A stretch of 64,000 nt of DNA from Sulfuricurvum sp. (GCF_028688295.1 NZ_JAQTYM010000001.1:51521-115520); one strand, 5' to 3'. Shown: positions 42,380-53,402, counted from the stretch's first letter. Translations and numbers: made by a program. Notes: generated by a model from the letters alone, not told the origin.

Positions 42380-43830
42380 TATTTTAAGGATTTACTCAAT
42401 TCTTGTTCGGATTCAGATATGAGACTGTCCATTAAGCCGAAGAGTTTCAAGCTTGCATCCTCCATGGATTGGAAGTTTTGGATAATCTCTTCTTTATGCT
42501 CTATTGAATGGTCTCCATTTTCTATGTAGACCATATTCTTATGAACTTCATTGTGGACGATTTCGTGAGGTTTTTGAATCTCTTTATAGCTTGATAAGTG
42601 TGCAAAACGCTCTTTCCCAGGTCCGCTGTCATACCATTTACCCAGACGACACTCATGGTGAGTTCCGAATTTAATTTCTGTTTTTCCATTAACCATACTT
42701 TTATAAGCGTTTGATTTGTACATAATATGATCAATTTTAGCAAGGGTGATAAACGTTGTATTTTCAATAGCTGTAGCTTGAATCGCAGTGCTTTGTGCAT
42801 CTTTATTGAAGGTATAGAGTGTTTGACGGAAAGACTCTATGGATTGACTTGACTCACTCGCAATTTCATTCATATCTTCAGAATTACCATGGATTTCGGT
42901 TGTCTCTTGTTGAAGTGTTTGAACAGCGATCGCAATCTCTCCGGTAGCTTTTTGGGTTCGTTCTGCTAGCTTTCGTACTTCATCAGCGACAACGGCAAAA
43001 CCACGCCCATGCTCACCTGCTCGAGCAGCTTCGATTGCAGCATTGAGTGCTAAAAGATTGGTTTGATCTGCGATATCTTTAATTAAATTGACAACAGAGG
43101 TAATTTCAGAGGTTTTTTCATTCAATGAATTGATAGCATCTGCAGAAGTTTGCACTAACTCGATCAGGCGACTAAGTTTTAAAATAATATTTTCAAGTTC
43201 ACTAACGGTTTCGGAAGAATTTTTTGACGTAGTTTGGCTGATTTTTGTAATCTTATCCAATCGTAAGATGCTATTTAGAAGATCTTTTTGAATCACTTCA
43301 AGGCCACCGCCTACACCAGTTCCAATAGTTCCTAAGGTACTGTTTAGTATAGATTTTTGGATATGTAAGTAGGTTAAATGCATTGCTTCAATCGCTTTGT
43401 TGACAAAGGCACTCGCTTCTTTAAATTCACCTTGGAGCCCTACTATATTAATGCGGCGATAATATTCATCTCGGCTTGAAGCCTCAACACTCGCCCGTAT
43501 TTCACGAATAAAAACTTCAGTTTGATCGAGCATGTTATTAGTGTTCCAACACAAATCATTGAGCTCACCGTAATCTTTAATATTCGTAATACGATTTTCT
43601 AAAGCCCCTTTTTCAGCCCCTTTGATAACATTTGCTACTTCACTGATAGTCTCTTGGGTTTTACGTATATTAAGAAACATAAACCAGGCGAGAGCAAAGT
43701 TGAAAAAGTTTACTAAACGAATCCAACTCCATCCATCAACTAAAGTTTCTACTATTAGTGCAATGACAAAGAGGGCTATTGATGCGATATTGGCATATTG
43801 AATTTTAGAGAGAGAGGATAAATTCGTCAT
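42379..43830 (-). CDS. Membrane methyl-accepting chemotaxis protein with CZB domain
   Basis: Chemoreceptor of 483 residues. Two membrane helices lie close together near the N terminus (about 13-30 and 33-55) with almost no periplasmic loop, so it senses internally. A HAMP-like stretch follows, then the MCP domain with the hairpin tip [20 protein letters not shown], and a C-terminal CZB domain ([23 protein letters not shown]). It is a paralogue of 1863-3185. The PAS-domain gene upstream overlaps it by 26 bases, giving a split Aer-like PAS/MCP pair. Confidence 0.92.
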   Translation of the reverse strand: MTNLSSLSKIQYANIASIALFVIALIVETLVDGWSWIRLVNFFNFALAWFMFLNIRKTQETISEVANVIKGAEKGALENRITNIKDYGELNDLCWNTNNMLDQTEVFIREIRASVEASSRDEYYRRINIVGLQGEFKEASAFVNKAIEAMHLTYLHIQKSILNSTLGTIGTGVGGGLEVIQKDLLNSILRLDKITKISQTTSKNSSETVSELENIILKLSRLIELVQTSADAINSLNEKTSEITSVVNLIKDIADQTNLLALNAAIEAARAGEHGRGFAVVADEVRKLAERTQKATGEIAIAVQTLQQETTEIHGNSEDMNEIASESSQSIESFRQTLYTFNKDAQSTAIQATAIENTTFITLAKIDHIMYKSNAYKSMVNGKTEIKFGTHHECRLGKWYDSGPGKERFAHLSSYKEIQKPHEIVHNEVHKNMVYIENGDHSIEHKEEIIQNFQSMEDASLKLFGLMDSLISESEQELSKSLK

Positions 43831-44293
43831 AGCTGAGCCCTTTTTCTTTTAGTAGTTCATTGAGCATTGCTTCGGATGCGTTTATGCCACCATTACGTTC
43901 TTTTTGTAGAAGCGTAGAGTAAAGAGATTTAATAGTATTTAGCGCTTTATCTGTGGGCTTGCGACGAACTGAATGGTAGTTGCTGATTGAGCGATTAGCA
44001 TCAAATGATGGGGTTACATGGGCAAATACCCAATAATAATCGCCATTTTTGGTTTTGTTTTTAACATACGCAAATATCTCTTTACCCGCTTTTATATTGC
44101 TCCAAAGTAGTTTAAATACAACGGCGGGCATATCTTCATGACGAAGTATATTATGCGGTTTATTAAGTAATTCAAGTTCACTGTAGCCTGACATTTTAAT
44201 AAATAGAGCATTTCCATACGTGATTTTACCTTGCAAGTCGGTTTTGGAAACGATGAATTCTTCATTTCCGAATGTTAATTCTTGATTTGCCAT
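43805..44293 (-). CDS. PAS-domain energy-taxis sensor (Aer-like)
   Basis: A 162-residue cytoplasmic protein with one PAS domain (about 10-125): [44 protein letters not shown] and the [12 protein letters not shown] strand. The pattern matches the PAS of Aer-type receptors, which bind FAD. ATG 44293 is preferred because GAGGA lies at the right distance; an in-frame ATG at 44305 has none. It overlaps the membrane chemoreceptor gene and probably delivers the redox signal to it, as in Campylobacter CetA/CetB. Confidence 0.88.
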   Translation of the reverse strand: MANQELTFGNEEFIVSKTDLQGKITYGNALFIKMSGYSELELLNKPHNILRHEDMPAVVFKLLWSNIKAGKEIFAYVKNKTKNGDYYWVFAHVTPSFDANRSISNYHSVRRKPTDKALNTIKSLYSTLLQKERNGGINASEAMLNELLKEKGLSYDEFILSL

Positions 44294-44336
44294 TGAAATC
44301 CTCATAGGTATAATTAAATAATATAAACAGTTTATG

Positions 44337-45689
44337 TTAGTCTAACAGCCATTTCCTGAATTTTTTCCCTTTAATGGGCTGATTCACTAATTTTTGATAA
44401 ATATTCTCTGCTTTGTTGCGGGGAACAGCCACGTAGCTTAGATGATCAAGTTGATCTATTTTCCCAATTTCATCTTTTAGCAGTCCACATTCATGAATGA
44501 GTGCACCGACAATATCCCCAGCGCGAAGCTTTTCCTTCTTTCCTGCATCGATGCAAATGGTACGCATAAGTGTTTTGAGGGTAGATGCATCTTTGATACT
44601 TGGGAGCTCTATGGGGGTGATAGAACGCTTTAACTCGATAAAACGATCATATTGGTGATGATTCACCAAGGTAATAGCTATACCATTTTTACCAGCACGT
44701 CCCGTACGTCCAATACGGTGGGTATAGCGTTCGTTTTGGATTGGTACTTCATAATTGATAATGGCATCTAATCCTTCGATATCTATTCCACGTCCGGCGA
44801 CATCGGTAGCCACAAGAATGGGGGCGCTGAGATTACGAAATTGGATGATTGCTTCATTGCGGTCGAATTGTTCCATGTCACCATGCAATGTTAGGGCATG
44901 AACCCCGATACGATTGAGATCATCACACAGGGCATTGGCATCAACTTTTGTGTTGCAAAAGATGATGGTATTGGTAATGCCGTGTAGATGAAGCACTTGC
45001 TCAATAGCGGGGAGTTTGTTATTACAGATGTAAGCAATCTCTTCGATCTTCGGCTTGCTGATGGCATGTTCCGCCTGAACCATTACCGGATCTTTCATAA
45101 ACTCGGAGGTGATGGTTTGGATAGAATCGGGAAAAGTAGCGGAGAATAGGAGGCTCTGGCGTGATGGTGGAGTGAATCCTAAAATGGTTGTGATATCTTC
45201 GATAAATCCCATATCAATCATTTGGTCGGCTTCGTCCAATACAACGCTTAAAATTGCAGAGGGATCAAAGGCTTCCATCTGGAGGAGTTTCAAAACACGC
45301 CCCGGTGTACCGACGATGATATGAGCACCGTGTTTGAGTGAATGGATCTGTCCTCTCATCGGAACCCCTCCGCATAGGGTGAGGACTTTGATATTCCCCA
45401 TTTCGGAGGCGAGTGAACGGATTACTTTGGCTACTTGCTCCGCAAGTTCACGGGTAGGGCAGAGGATAAGCGATTGGGTACCAAACATTTTGGGATTGAT
45501 ACGCTCCAATATTCCAAGACCGAATGCCAATGTTTTTCCACTTCCCGTGGCCGCTTGGGCGATACAATCTTTTTTTTGTAAGATGATAGGGAGTGCAGTG
45601 GATTGGATAGAGGTCATTTGAGTGAATTCTAATCGTTTTAGAGCCTCTTTTAAGGGAGTGCGTAATGCTAAGGTGTCGAAGGTGGACAT
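44337..45689 (-). CDS. dbpA: ATP-dependent RNA helicase DbpA
   Basis: DEAD-box helicase of 450 residues that acts on 23S rRNA during 50S assembly. Motifs: Q motif FTQMTSIQ, AATGSGKT (Walker A), PTRELAEQV, VLDEADQMIDMG, SATFP, and HRIGRTGRAG. The C-terminal domain (about 375-450) starts IDAGKKEKLRAGDIVGAL and is the DbpA RNA-binding fold, which supports this name over other DEAD-box helicases. Stands alone. Confidence 0.9.
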   Translation of the reverse strand: MSTFDTLALRTPLKEALKRLEFTQMTSIQSTALPIILQKKDCIAQAATGSGKTLAFGLGILERINPKMFGTQSLILCPTRELAEQVAKVIRSLASEMGNIKVLTLCGGVPMRGQIHSLKHGAHIIVGTPGRVLKLLQMEAFDPSAILSVVLDEADQMIDMGFIEDITTILGFTPPSRQSLLFSATFPDSIQTITSEFMKDPVMVQAEHAISKPKIEEIAYICNNKLPAIEQVLHLHGITNTIIFCNTKVDANALCDDLNRIGVHALTLHGDMEQFDRNEAIIQFRNLSAPILVATDVAGRGIDIEGLDAIINYEVPIQNERYTHRIGRTGRAGKNGIAITLVNHHQYDRFIELKRSITPIELPSIKDASTLKTLMRTICIDAGKKEKLRAGDIVGALIHECGLLKDEIGKIDQLDHLSYVAVPRNKAENIYQKLVNQPIKGKKFRKWLLD

Positions 45690-45737
45690 TAGGTCGCTTT
45701 ATAGTTAGATAAGCAGATTATAGCATAGTTGAAGAAT

Positions 45738-45753
45738 TCCCCTGAAAAGGGGA
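45738..45753. terminator. Hairpin downstream of acnB
   Basis: TCCCCT (45738-45743) pairs with AGGGGA (45748-45753) with a GAAA loop. It lies 16 bases after the acnB stop on the minus strand, but the trailing sequence is only partly T-rich. Confidence 0.45.
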
Positions 45754-45769
45754 GTTTTAGAGGGGTTGA

Positions 45770-48379
45770 TTATACCGCTTTAATGGTGACGCCGTATTTA
45801 TCTTCAGCGACATTACGTGCTTGAAGTGCATACGATGAAATCTCGTTAAAGTTGAGATATTTATAGACTTGATCCGCTTTTCCTGCCAATTTCTCAGGAA
45901 CGATGCTCATGTACTCAGAGACAGTAGGAATGCGTCCAAGTTTTGCACACACGGATGCGAGTTCCGCAGAACCGAGGTACACTTGTGTCCCTTTACCTAA
46001 ACGGTTGTCGAAGTTACGAGTTGATGTAGAGAATACAGTTGAACCCTCACGTGAGCTCGCTTGGTTCCCCATACAGAGTGAACATCCCGGAACTTCCGTT
46101 GTAGCGGCAATCGCTTTATAGACGTCGTAGTACCCCTCATTGATGAGTTGTTGCTCATCCATACGAGTTGGTGGTACGATCCAGAATTTCTCAACCGCAA
46201 TTTTACCTTCGCCGCGCATTACTTCACCCGCCGCGCGATAGTGACCGATGTTGGTCATACAGCTTCCGAGGAATACTTCGTTGATTTCAGTTCCCGCAAC
46301 GTCGCTTAGCAATTTAACATTATCAGGATCGTTTGGACATGCTAAAATCGGCTCTTTAACGTCGTTAAGGTCGATTTCGATGATCGCTGCGTATTCTGCA
46401 TCGGCATCCGGTTCCATCAACGTCGGAGCGGCTAACCACTCTTTCATTTTATCGGCACGACGTTGCAATGTACGAGCATCTTCATACCCATCAGCAACCA
46501 TCGCTTCGATCAACGTAACGTTTGATTTTAGGTATTCGATTACCGGTTCTTTGTTCAAACGAACCGTACACGCCGCTGCTGAACGCTCTGCCGATGCATC
46601 GGAAAGTTCGAACGCTTGTTCCACTTTCATATTTGGAAGACCTTCGATCTCCAAAACACGTCCATTGAAAATATTCTTTTTCCCTTTTTTCTCAACCGTG
46701 AGCAAACCTTGTTTGATTGCATAATACGGGATAGCGTTTACCAAATCACGTAATGTGATACCCGGTTGCATTTCACCTTTAAATCGAACCAAAACCGATT
46801 CCGGCATTTCAAGAGGCATAGAACCCGTAACACCTGCGAACGCTACCAAACCTGAACCCGCAGGGAAACTCACACCGATTGGGAAACGAGTATGGCTATC
46901 GCCACCAGTTCCGACGGTATCCGGAAGAACCATACGGTTCAACCATGAGTGGATAACACCATCCGCAGGTCGAAGGGCAACACCGCTGCGTGAGCTGATG
47001 AATGCCGGCAATGTTGCGTGCAATTTAACATCGGAAGGTTTTGGGTATGCCGCTGTATGGCAGAACGACTGAAGAACGAAATCCGCTGAGAATCCAAGAG
47101 CAGAAAGTTCTTTGATCTCATCACGTGTCATCGGTCCAGTGGTATCTTGGCTTCCTACAGTGCTTGTGATCGGCTCACAGTACATACCTGGGCGAACACC
47201 CTCCATGCCACATGCTTTACCTACCATTTTTTGTGCAAGGGTATACCCTTTGCCGGTGTCGGCAGGTTGGATAGGGGTTGCGAAAATGGTAGCAGGAGCG
47301 AGTCCAAGTGACGTGCGTGCTTTAGCCGTCAATCCGCGACCAATGATAAGAGGGATACGTCCACCTGCACGAACTTCGTCTTCGATCGTATTTGGGCGAA
47401 GGCTAAAGTTAGCGATGACTGCACCGCCTTTTGTGATGGTACCCGCTTTGGTATCGATATCGAGTACATCGCCTGTTTCCATTTGAGATACATCGGCTTC
47501 GATAGGGAGTGCGCCTGAGTCTTCACATGTTGCGAAGAAGATCGGAGCGATGATGCTACCGATAACAACCCCACCCGTACGTTTGTTCGGGATCCCTGGG
47601 ATATCGTCACCCATGTGCCATTGGACTGAGTTCGCCGCTGATTTACGACTAGAACCGGTTCCGACAACGTCGCCGACGTAAGCGATTTGCATCCCTTTTT
47701 CTTTCAACTCAGCGATTTTAGCAATACCTTCTGGCATTTTTGCACTAAGCATCGTTGTAGCATGAAGAGGGATATCAGAGCGGGTAAACGCCGCGCTCGC
47801 AGGGGAGAGATCATCGGTGTTTGTTTCACCCGGGAATTTGAATACAACAACGCTGAATTTTTCAGCCAGAGTTGTTTTACTCGTAAACCACTCTGCATCT
47901 GCCCATGATTGGAGAACATCCATAGCGTAGCTGTTGGTTTTTGAAAGATCAACGATATCGTTAAATGCATCGTATACCAAAAGGGTATGTTTGAGTTCAT
48001 GTGCCGCTTCGTTAGCGATAGCATCATTGCTGAGTGCATCGATAAGAGGTTTAACATTGTACCCGCCGACCATTTTCCCGAGAATTTTGATCGCTGATTT
48101 TTTGTGATCGTCACTGTTAATATCACTATTGTCCGCCAAGAAAGCTTTTACTTCACCTTGGACGACTTGGTGCAAAAATGCCGCTTTAACATAAGCGCCA
48201 TCATCAACACCCGGATTGACACGTTCAGCTAGCATTTCAACCAACTCACTATCTTTAGAACTTGTTGCACTAATAAGAGCTACCAACTCGGTAACTTGTT
48301 CTTTTGTAAGAGGGAAAGGGGGGATTCCCTGTGCTGCGCGTTCCGCTACATGTGCTTTGTATTCGTCCATAAAAGCCAT
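45770..48379 (-). CDS. acnB: Aconitate hydratase B
   Basis: TCA/reductive TCA cycle enzyme of 869 residues isomerising citrate and isocitrate. It has the AcnB-specific N-terminal HEAT-like domain (about 1-160), the swivel domain with [12 protein letters not shown], and the Fe-S domain: [48 protein letters not shown] and the late cluster ligands in [10 protein letters not shown]. Length is normal. A TATAAT-like -10 lies upstream at 48410-48415. Confidence 0.96.
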   Translation of the reverse strand: MAFMDEYKAHVAERAAQGIPPFPLTKEQVTELVALISATSSKDSELVEMLAERVNPGVDDGAYVKAAFLHQVVQGEVKAFLADNSDINSDDHKKSAIKILGKMVGGYNVKPLIDALSNDAIANEAAHELKHTLLVYDAFNDIVDLSKTNSYAMDVLQSWADAEWFTSKTTLAEKFSVVVFKFPGETNTDDLSPASAAFTRSDIPLHATTMLSAKMPEGIAKIAELKEKGMQIAYVGDVVGTGSSRKSAANSVQWHMGDDIPGIPNKRTGGVVIGSIIAPIFFATCEDSGALPIEADVSQMETGDVLDIDTKAGTITKGGAVIANFSLRPNTIEDEVRAGGRIPLIIGRGLTAKARTSLGLAPATIFATPIQPADTGKGYTLAQKMVGKACGMEGVRPGMYCEPITSTVGSQDTTGPMTRDEIKELSALGFSADFVLQSFCHTAAYPKPSDVKLHATLPAFISSRSGVALRPADGVIHSWLNRMVLPDTVGTGGDSHTRFPIGVSFPAGSGLVAFAGVTGSMPLEMPESVLVRFKGEMQPGITLRDLVNAIPYYAIKQGLLTVEKKGKKNIFNGRVLEIEGLPNMKVEQAFELSDASAERSAAACTVRLNKEPVIEYLKSNVTLIEAMVADGYEDARTLQRRADKMKEWLAAPTLMEPDADAEYAAIIEIDLNDVKEPILACPNDPDNVKLLSDVAGTEINEVFLGSCMTNIGHYRAAGEVMRGEGKIAVEKFWIVPPTRMDEQQLINEGYYDVYKAIAATTEVPGCSLCMGNQASSREGSTVFSTSTRNFDNRLGKGTQVYLGSAELASVCAKLGRIPTVSEYMSIVPEKLAGKADQVYKYLNFNEISSYALQARNVAEDKYGVTIKAV

Positions 48380-48409
48380 AGTGACTCCTGTGCCAGTTAA
48401 TTTTGAATG

Positions 48410-48415
48410 ATTATA
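48410..48415 (-). promoter_or_regulatory. Putative -10 element of acnB
   Basis: TATAAT on the minus strand, 30 bases before the acnB ATG. A 6-bp palindrome with AGTAAC/GTTACT arms lies further upstream at 48497-48511 and could be an operator. Confidence 0.45.
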
Positions 48416-48607
48416 TCAGAAGTAAAAAACAGATTCATTTTAGTGTTACAAAAATACCCATATATTCTATAGAAATTTATTGATATTGTGTAGTAAAGTA
48501 ACATTGTTACTATTTTTAGTATTTTTGATCATAATTATGTCTTGAAAGAAGAGAATGAAAATGTTACAAAAAGAAGAGCAGGGATGATATTCCCCGAGAG
48601 TGGAGAA

Positions 48608-50851
48608 CTAAAAAGGATCGTTTGCAATGATGTCGCGGTTGCCTTTGGCATTGGGGGCAGAGAGAATACCATTGTTCTCGAGTTGTTCGATAAGGGTAGC
48701 TGAGCGGTTGTAACCGATTTGAAGCCGACGTTGGAGATAGCTGATAGATGTTTTTTGCTCACTAAGGATAATGTTTTTAGCTTCTTCATAAAGTTCATCA
48801 AGTGGTTTAGTGCTATCGACAGGATCACTACTTGTTTTAGCACTGTTTCCATTATCGGCTAAGAAACGGCGATCGTAATCAGGTTCGCGTTGTGCTTTGA
48901 GAAAATCAACCACTTTTTCAATTTCATTTTCAGTACTCCAAGGGGCATGAAGTCGTACTAATCCACTCATACCTGGAGGGGTGAAGAGCATATCTCCACG
49001 TCCTAAAAGTGATTCGGCTCCCATCCCGTCAAGAATAATTTTACTATCAATCTTTTGCCCCACTTTATAGCTAATGCGTGATGGTAGGTTGGCTTTGATA
49101 AGACCGGTAACAACATCAACACTCGGGCGCTGTGTCGCTACAATGAGATGGATTCCACTTGCACGTGCCATTTGCGCTAAACGGGCAATGGAGTATTCAA
49201 CATCTTTCCCGCTGGTCATCATTAAATCAGCAAGCTCATCAATAATGACAACGATATAAGGGAGAGGATCCCGTTTTTCAGTTTTTGCTTTTTCATTGAA
49301 ATTTTCGATATTTTTAGTACGTGTTTCACTCATGAGCTGATAGCGTCGTTCCATTTCACTGACCATATTGTTAAGGGCTGAAATGGCCTCTTTTGGTTTG
49401 GTTATTACGGGGGTGAGAAGATGCGGAATATCATTATAAACGGAAAATTCAAGCATTTTTGGATCAATCATCAAAAGACGGAGTTGATCGGGTGAATTTT
49501 TATAGAGCAAACTTAAAATCATGGAGTTGATACCGACACTCTTACCGCTACCGGTTGTTCCCGCGATCAGTAGATGTGGAAGTTTTTTTAAATCGGTAAT
49601 AAATGGATTTCCGACGATATCTTTACCTAAAATGAGGGTGAGAGGTGATGCCGCTTCTTGGAAAAGTTTGCTTTCAAGCATTTCACGCAGGAAAATAGTT
49701 TCTACGGTTTTGTTCGGGATCTCAATTCCAACAACGTCTTTCCCTGGGATAGGAGCTTGAATACGAATCGTTTGCGCACGTAACGCCATTGCCAAATCAT
49801 CTTGTAAGCCTAAAATTTTAGAGACTTTGATATTGGCTGCCGGTTTGAATTCAAAAGTTGAAACAACAGGTCCCGCATAGGTACGGACAACATCGCCATC
49901 AATATTAAAATGGGCAAGTTTTTCGATTAAGTCGCGGATTTTATCATCGAGTTCGCTTTCGTCAACGGTGTTTTGTTTTTTCGGTGCGTTTTGGAAAAAA
50001 TCTACGGGTGGAAGTTTGAAATTTTTTGGTTTTTCACTGATGCCGCGATCGATTTGATCCAATAATATTTTATTCTCTTCCAACTCTTCAACGACAAGTG
50101 CATGTTGTTTCGAATCTTTGACTTTTTTGGCCATTGAGAGTATGGTTGATTCTTTTGGGGTAGTTTCTTGTTCTGTTGTCTTTTCCGGGGTAATTTCAAC
50201 TTCTTTTAGTGTTGGAGTTATGATGGACACCGGTTTGACAATCGCTATTTCTACTTCATTTTCCATAATGATTCGCTCGGGAGAAAATGGTAGTTCTACA
50301 CTCGAATAGGTTTCATCGGCAGGTGCTAGAATTGGTTCAACTTTAGGGGAACTAGAAGGGGGTGTAACCGGTGTACTTTTAGGTGAGGTGAGTGGCTTAT
50401 CCATGTATTCTTGAAGAGGTTTCGCTAATTCAGAGAGACTTTGCTCCATCACAAGTACCACCGATACAGCAACCATCATGAGCCACAGAATCCATAATCC
50501 AAATGTTCCGATAAATACTGATAAAAAATCGACGATAGCTGCTCCAAAAGCCCCTCGATACTCTCCTTCAACGACGATTGCTTGGAAAAAGAGGAGAGCA
50601 AAAAATAAAAGAGCAAACACACCGGCCATTTCTAGCCGTTTGTATAACTCGCCATCAAATTTATACCAGTAAAAAAGGGGAACAATCAAGAGAAGCAAAT
50701 AGATAAAAGCAACGTAACCAAAAATATGGATATTCGTCTGAGCAAAAGAGGCTCCATACGCACCGATGATCGATGCATCCCCAATAATGGTAGCAATGCC
50801 AAGATAAAATAAAATACCGAAGCCGGCTATGAACAGAGTATCGCGTAAAAT
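48608..50851 (-). CDS. ftsK: DNA translocase FtsK, apparent ATT start codon
   Basis: Septal DNA translocase that moves chromosome dimers to dif and recruits XerCD. Domains: N-terminal membrane helices, a charged linker (about 160-290), RecA-like motor with Walker A GTTGSGKSVGINS and Walker B VVIIDELADLMM, and a C-terminal gamma winged helix (YLQRRLQIGYNRSATLIEQL). The first ATG/GTG/TTG (TTG 50698) would start inside the membrane region. The frame continues upstream for 51 codons encoding another hydrophobic segment (DTLFIAGFGILFYLGIATII) and ends at an ATT (50851-50849) placed 6 bases after AAGGA. I therefore place the start there (747 residues). Confidence 0.85.
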   Translation of the reverse strand: MLRDTLFIAGFGILFYLGIATIIGDASIIGAYGASFAQTNIHIFGYVAFIYLLLLIVPLFYWYKFDGELYKRLEMAGVFALLFFALLFFQAIVVEGEYRGAFGAAIVDFLSVFIGTFGLWILWLMMVAVSVVLVMEQSLSELAKPLQEYMDKPLTSPKSTPVTPPSSSPKVEPILAPADETYSSVELPFSPERIIMENEVEIAIVKPVSIITPTLKEVEITPEKTTEQETTPKESTILSMAKKVKDSKQHALVVEELEENKILLDQIDRGISEKPKNFKLPPVDFFQNAPKKQNTVDESELDDKIRDLIEKLAHFNIDGDVVRTYAGPVVSTFEFKPAANIKVSKILGLQDDLAMALRAQTIRIQAPIPGKDVVGIEIPNKTVETIFLREMLESKLFQEAASPLTLILGKDIVGNPFITDLKKLPHLLIAGTTGSGKSVGINSMILSLLYKNSPDQLRLLMIDPKMLEFSVYNDIPHLLTPVITKPKEAISALNNMVSEMERRYQLMSETRTKNIENFNEKAKTEKRDPLPYIVVIIDELADLMMTSGKDVEYSIARLAQMARASGIHLIVATQRPSVDVVTGLIKANLPSRISYKVGQKIDSKIILDGMGAESLLGRGDMLFTPPGMSGLVRLHAPWSTENEIEKVVDFLKAQREPDYDRRFLADNGNSAKTSSDPVDSTKPLDELYEEAKNIILSEQKTSISYLQRRLQIGYNRSATLIEQLENNGILSAPNAKGNRDIIANDPF

Positions 50852-50886
50852 AGGAGATCCTTGAAATAGGTATGAAAAGTAGTTAG

Positions 50887-50892
50887 ATTATA
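50887..50892 (-). promoter_or_regulatory. Putative -10 element of ftsK
   Basis: TATAAT on the minus strand, directly behind the flgL terminator and about 36 bases before the proposed ATT start. Confidence 0.45.
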
Positions 50893-50894
50893 GC

Positions 50895-50919
50895 AAAAAA
50901 GGGAAAAAAACTCCCTTTT
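50895..50919 (-). terminator. Terminator of flgL
   Basis: On the minus strand AAAAGGG and CCCTTTT (plus coordinates 50913-50919 and 50897-50903) form a 7-bp stem with a 9-base loop, ending in a T-run. It starts 12 bases after the flgL stop. Confidence 0.7.
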
Positions 50920-50930
50920 ATTGCAAATTG

Positions 50931-52910
50931 CTATAAATAGTTGACGAGAGAAAGTTTGGAAACTTTGGAGATATTAGACAATAGGGCTTGGTAATTTAAG
51001 CTCAGTTGTTGCATTCGAAGAGTAGCTTCGGCAATATCGGTATCAATGACATCTGATTGAAGTGTTTTTGTGCTGATAATGAGCATGTCTGTTCGATCAG
51101 ATGATGCTTGCAGTACTTGTGAATAGGATCCTGTTTCAGTTTGCAAACGGCTCACATGATCGCTAAGATCGTCCATCATTTGAATGGCATTTTGAATACC
51201 GAGATTACGAGGATCATTGTTGTCTGTTCCATCGGAGCGCTTTTTTCCTTGTTCTACTGCTTGAATCATCTCTTCAATTTCAGTGAAAAAGTCGGTTTTT
51301 GGATCACGGATGGTAAGGGCATTGTTAGCATTAAATGTAAGAGCAGATCCATTGGTGAGAGTATAGTTAGAAGATGATGCATCATATATCGCAAGAGCTG
51401 CATTCGTTGCAGGATTATCTTTATCTTCAAAAATTATTTTACCATCATACGTCAGTGAGGTTTTACCGTGTAAGTAAGAGTCTTCTATGGTAGGTTCTCC
51501 CGTGACAATCATATTGATTGCATCCATCAATTGTTGATAAGTAGCATCATTTATAGCTGTTGGATTACCATTTTCATCCAATAAATCAGATGCGAGATCG
51601 ATATCGGTTGAAAAAGGGGCCCCATTGATGGTTGTCCCTTCAAGGTGAATAATTGTATTAGTTGAAAATGATCCTACATCCACAATTTTTGTCGAAGGTG
51701 TTGCGTACGTATTATCACTTTTGACAATTTGTGACATATTTGAAAAAAGAGTGGACCCTTTTTTCTCGAAAAAAGTTTGATCGTAATTCACCCCTTCAAT
51801 GGTATTTAAAGGATCCGAAGGATCAAATCCACTTTTTGTAAATTCTTTGACATAAAGGGAGTTGCTTCCATCAATAATATTTTCAAAATCTGTTGATCCA
51901 GCTCTTAGTGTATTGATGTCATTTACTGCATCTGCGGCAGCTGTTCCACCACTAAAATCAACAGCTCCAACCATATGAAAATCGAGTTTGCTTGAGCCCG
52001 TTTTTTTATCAATAATTTCGATTTGACCATGTGTGTTGAGAGAAACTTCGACTTGATTGTTTCCATATAAATCACTAATTTCTTGTAATAAATCATCCAT
52101 ACTGGAATTCATTGTTAATGAATTAATATGTGATTTAAATGTTGTACCGTCGCTTTTGGTTCCTTGAATGTAAAAATGAGGTGTTTGATCATTAGTAGTA
52201 TCTACATCGGTATCACCCATAAGATCACGAAGGGTGCTTGAACCTGTTATATAGGTCTCTTTAGCATCACTTCTAGGGATTTCAGTGTCTTTCATAATGT
52301 CTGGATAAAGGTCGGTTAAACTTTTTTGAGCAACATTGGCACTAATGGTACGGTTGGTTTTGGTTTCATCACCCAAAAAGAGTTGAGATCCGCTAATGTT
52401 ATATTTTTGTTTTATACCCGAACCCAAAAACGCTTCTAAATTTTCACTATTTCCTTGATAGGTTCCATCATTTCCAATCGGTTTTACTGAAGTGGCAGTA
52501 CCGGAAAAGAGATATTGTCCGCCGATAGAGGTATTTGCTAATGTTAAAAGATGATTTTGAAGCCCACGTAACTCTTTTGCTATCGCTTGAATACTAGTAT
52601 CTGAATGGGCATCATTTGCGGCATTGACCATTTTTACTTTCATGGATTCAAGAGTTTTAACGATCTCACCGATAGTAGTATCGGTCTGTGTTGACATTTT
52701 ATAGGCACTCTGTGCACTACTTTTGACTTGATTAAGAGTAGTTAATTCATCATCTAAGCGAAGTGTATCAATAAAAACACCAGGATCTTCGTGAGCATAT
52801 TGAATTTTTAATCCTGATGAAATTTGTTTATTGACATCAAATAGTTGTTTGTTGAGTCTATTGTTTTCGCCATATATATTATTGTAGTACGATCCAGATG
52901 TAATTCTCAC
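50931..52910 (-). CDS. flgL: Flagellar hook-filament junction protein FlgL
   Basis: HAP3, which joins hook and filament with FlgK. The flagellin-like N terminus is MRITSGSYYNNIYGENNRLN, followed by QISSGLKIQYAHEDP; the C-terminal helix ends LRMQQLSLNYQALLSNISKV. The 659-residue length is long for FlgL (E. coli 317) because of a large variable middle region (about 190-560) rich in Thr, Asp and Gly, as in other Campylobacterota. A sigma-54-type promoter lies upstream. Confidence 0.9.
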   Translation of the reverse strand: MRITSGSYYNNIYGENNRLNKQLFDVNKQISSGLKIQYAHEDPGVFIDTLRLDDELTTLNQVKSSAQSAYKMSTQTDTTIGEIVKTLESMKVKMVNAANDAHSDTSIQAIAKELRGLQNHLLTLANTSIGGQYLFSGTATSVKPIGNDGTYQGNSENLEAFLGSGIKQKYNISGSQLFLGDETKTNRTISANVAQKSLTDLYPDIMKDTEIPRSDAKETYITGSSTLRDLMGDTDVDTTNDQTPHFYIQGTKSDGTTFKSHINSLTMNSSMDDLLQEISDLYGNNQVEVSLNTHGQIEIIDKKTGSSKLDFHMVGAVDFSGGTAAADAVNDINTLRAGSTDFENIIDGSNSLYVKEFTKSGFDPSDPLNTIEGVNYDQTFFEKKGSTLFSNMSQIVKSDNTYATPSTKIVDVGSFSTNTIIHLEGTTINGAPFSTDIDLASDLLDENGNPTAINDATYQQLMDAINMIVTGEPTIEDSYLHGKTSLTYDGKIIFEDKDNPATNAALAIYDASSSNYTLTNGSALTFNANNALTIRDPKTDFFTEIEEMIQAVEQGKKRSDGTDNNDPRNLGIQNAIQMMDDLSDHVSRLQTETGSYSQVLQASSDRTDMLIISTKTLQSDVIDTDIAEATLRMQQLSLNYQALLSNISKVSKLSLVNYL

Positions 52911-52944
52911 GTCAAATCCTTTTGTGCAAGCTTATTTACAATTA

Positions 52945-52960
52945 AGCAATAAAAGTTCCA
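52945..52960 (-). promoter_or_regulatory. Sigma-54 promoter of flgL
   Basis: Read on the minus strand: TGGAAC, 5 bases, TTGCT, matching TGGCAC-N5-TTGC with one mismatch, 34 bases before the flgL ATG. Flagellar sigma-54 control is known in Campylobacter and Helicobacter. Confidence 0.75.
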
Positions 52961-53033
52961 TACCTTATATATCGGCAAAATAGGTAAATCGATTAGAAAA
53001 TCTACTTTTACGTCTTTTTAAGTAAAGCCTCTC

Positions 53034-53039
53034 TATAAT
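53034..53039 (+). promoter_or_regulatory. -10 element of tRNA-Leu
   Basis: TATAAT 19 bases before the mature tRNA 5' end. Confidence 0.55.
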
Positions 53040-53058
53040 TTCACCTCTTCAAACACAT

Positions 53059-53142
53059 GCCAGTGTGGTGAAATGGTAGACACGCCGGATTCAAAATCCG
53101 GTGGCGCGAGTCGTGGCGGTTCGAGTCCGCCCACTGGTACCA
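53059..53142 (+). tRNA. tRNA-Leu (anticodon CAA)
   Basis: An 84-base cloverleaf with encoded CCA. Acceptor GCCAGTG pairs with CACTGGT (first pair G:U). The anticodon arm CCGGA/TCCGG encloses TTCAAAA, giving anticodon CAA, and a variable arm of class II type (GTGGCGCGAGTCGTGGC region) precedes the TTCGAGT T-loop. An accessory stretch with two toxin-antitoxin systems follows, but I see no integrase and no repeated tRNA end. Confidence 0.93.
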
Positions 53143-53250
53143 CCCATCTTTATAAATCCCTTTAAAACATCGTAAAATAGGCACTTAGATAGACGCTTTA
53201 AGAATTCAAAAAATCAATTATTTGCAACCTATTTGCAACCTTGCAATTTT

Positions 53251-53321
53251 TTTTTACACTAATTTTATTTTTACACTAATTTCATATCTCGCTAAAAGAA
53301 AACATGTTTATAGTGTAAAAA
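53251..53321 (+). repeat. Repeated TTTTTACACTAATTT motif upstream of the AbiE-type pair
   Basis: An exact 15-base direct repeat (53251-53265 and 53268-53282) and an inverted 11-base copy of its core (53311-53321), all between the tRNA and the AbiEi-like antitoxin gene. AbiEi antitoxins bind repeated sites upstream of their own operon, so these are candidate operators. The rest of the gap is AT-rich, with a tandem TTTGCAACC. Confidence 0.5.
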
Positions 53322-53402
53322 TAATACATTATTAAATATGCTTAGTAGTAATAAATTGGATTATCTGTATATAATAATTGATTTAATTGGTATAATCTTC
53401 TT

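Noticed and set aside
45903..47908. Plus-strand open frames of 70-160 codons inside acnB
   Set aside because: acnB is complete with all catalytic motifs; the frames are mirror images of its codon bias and have no independent support.
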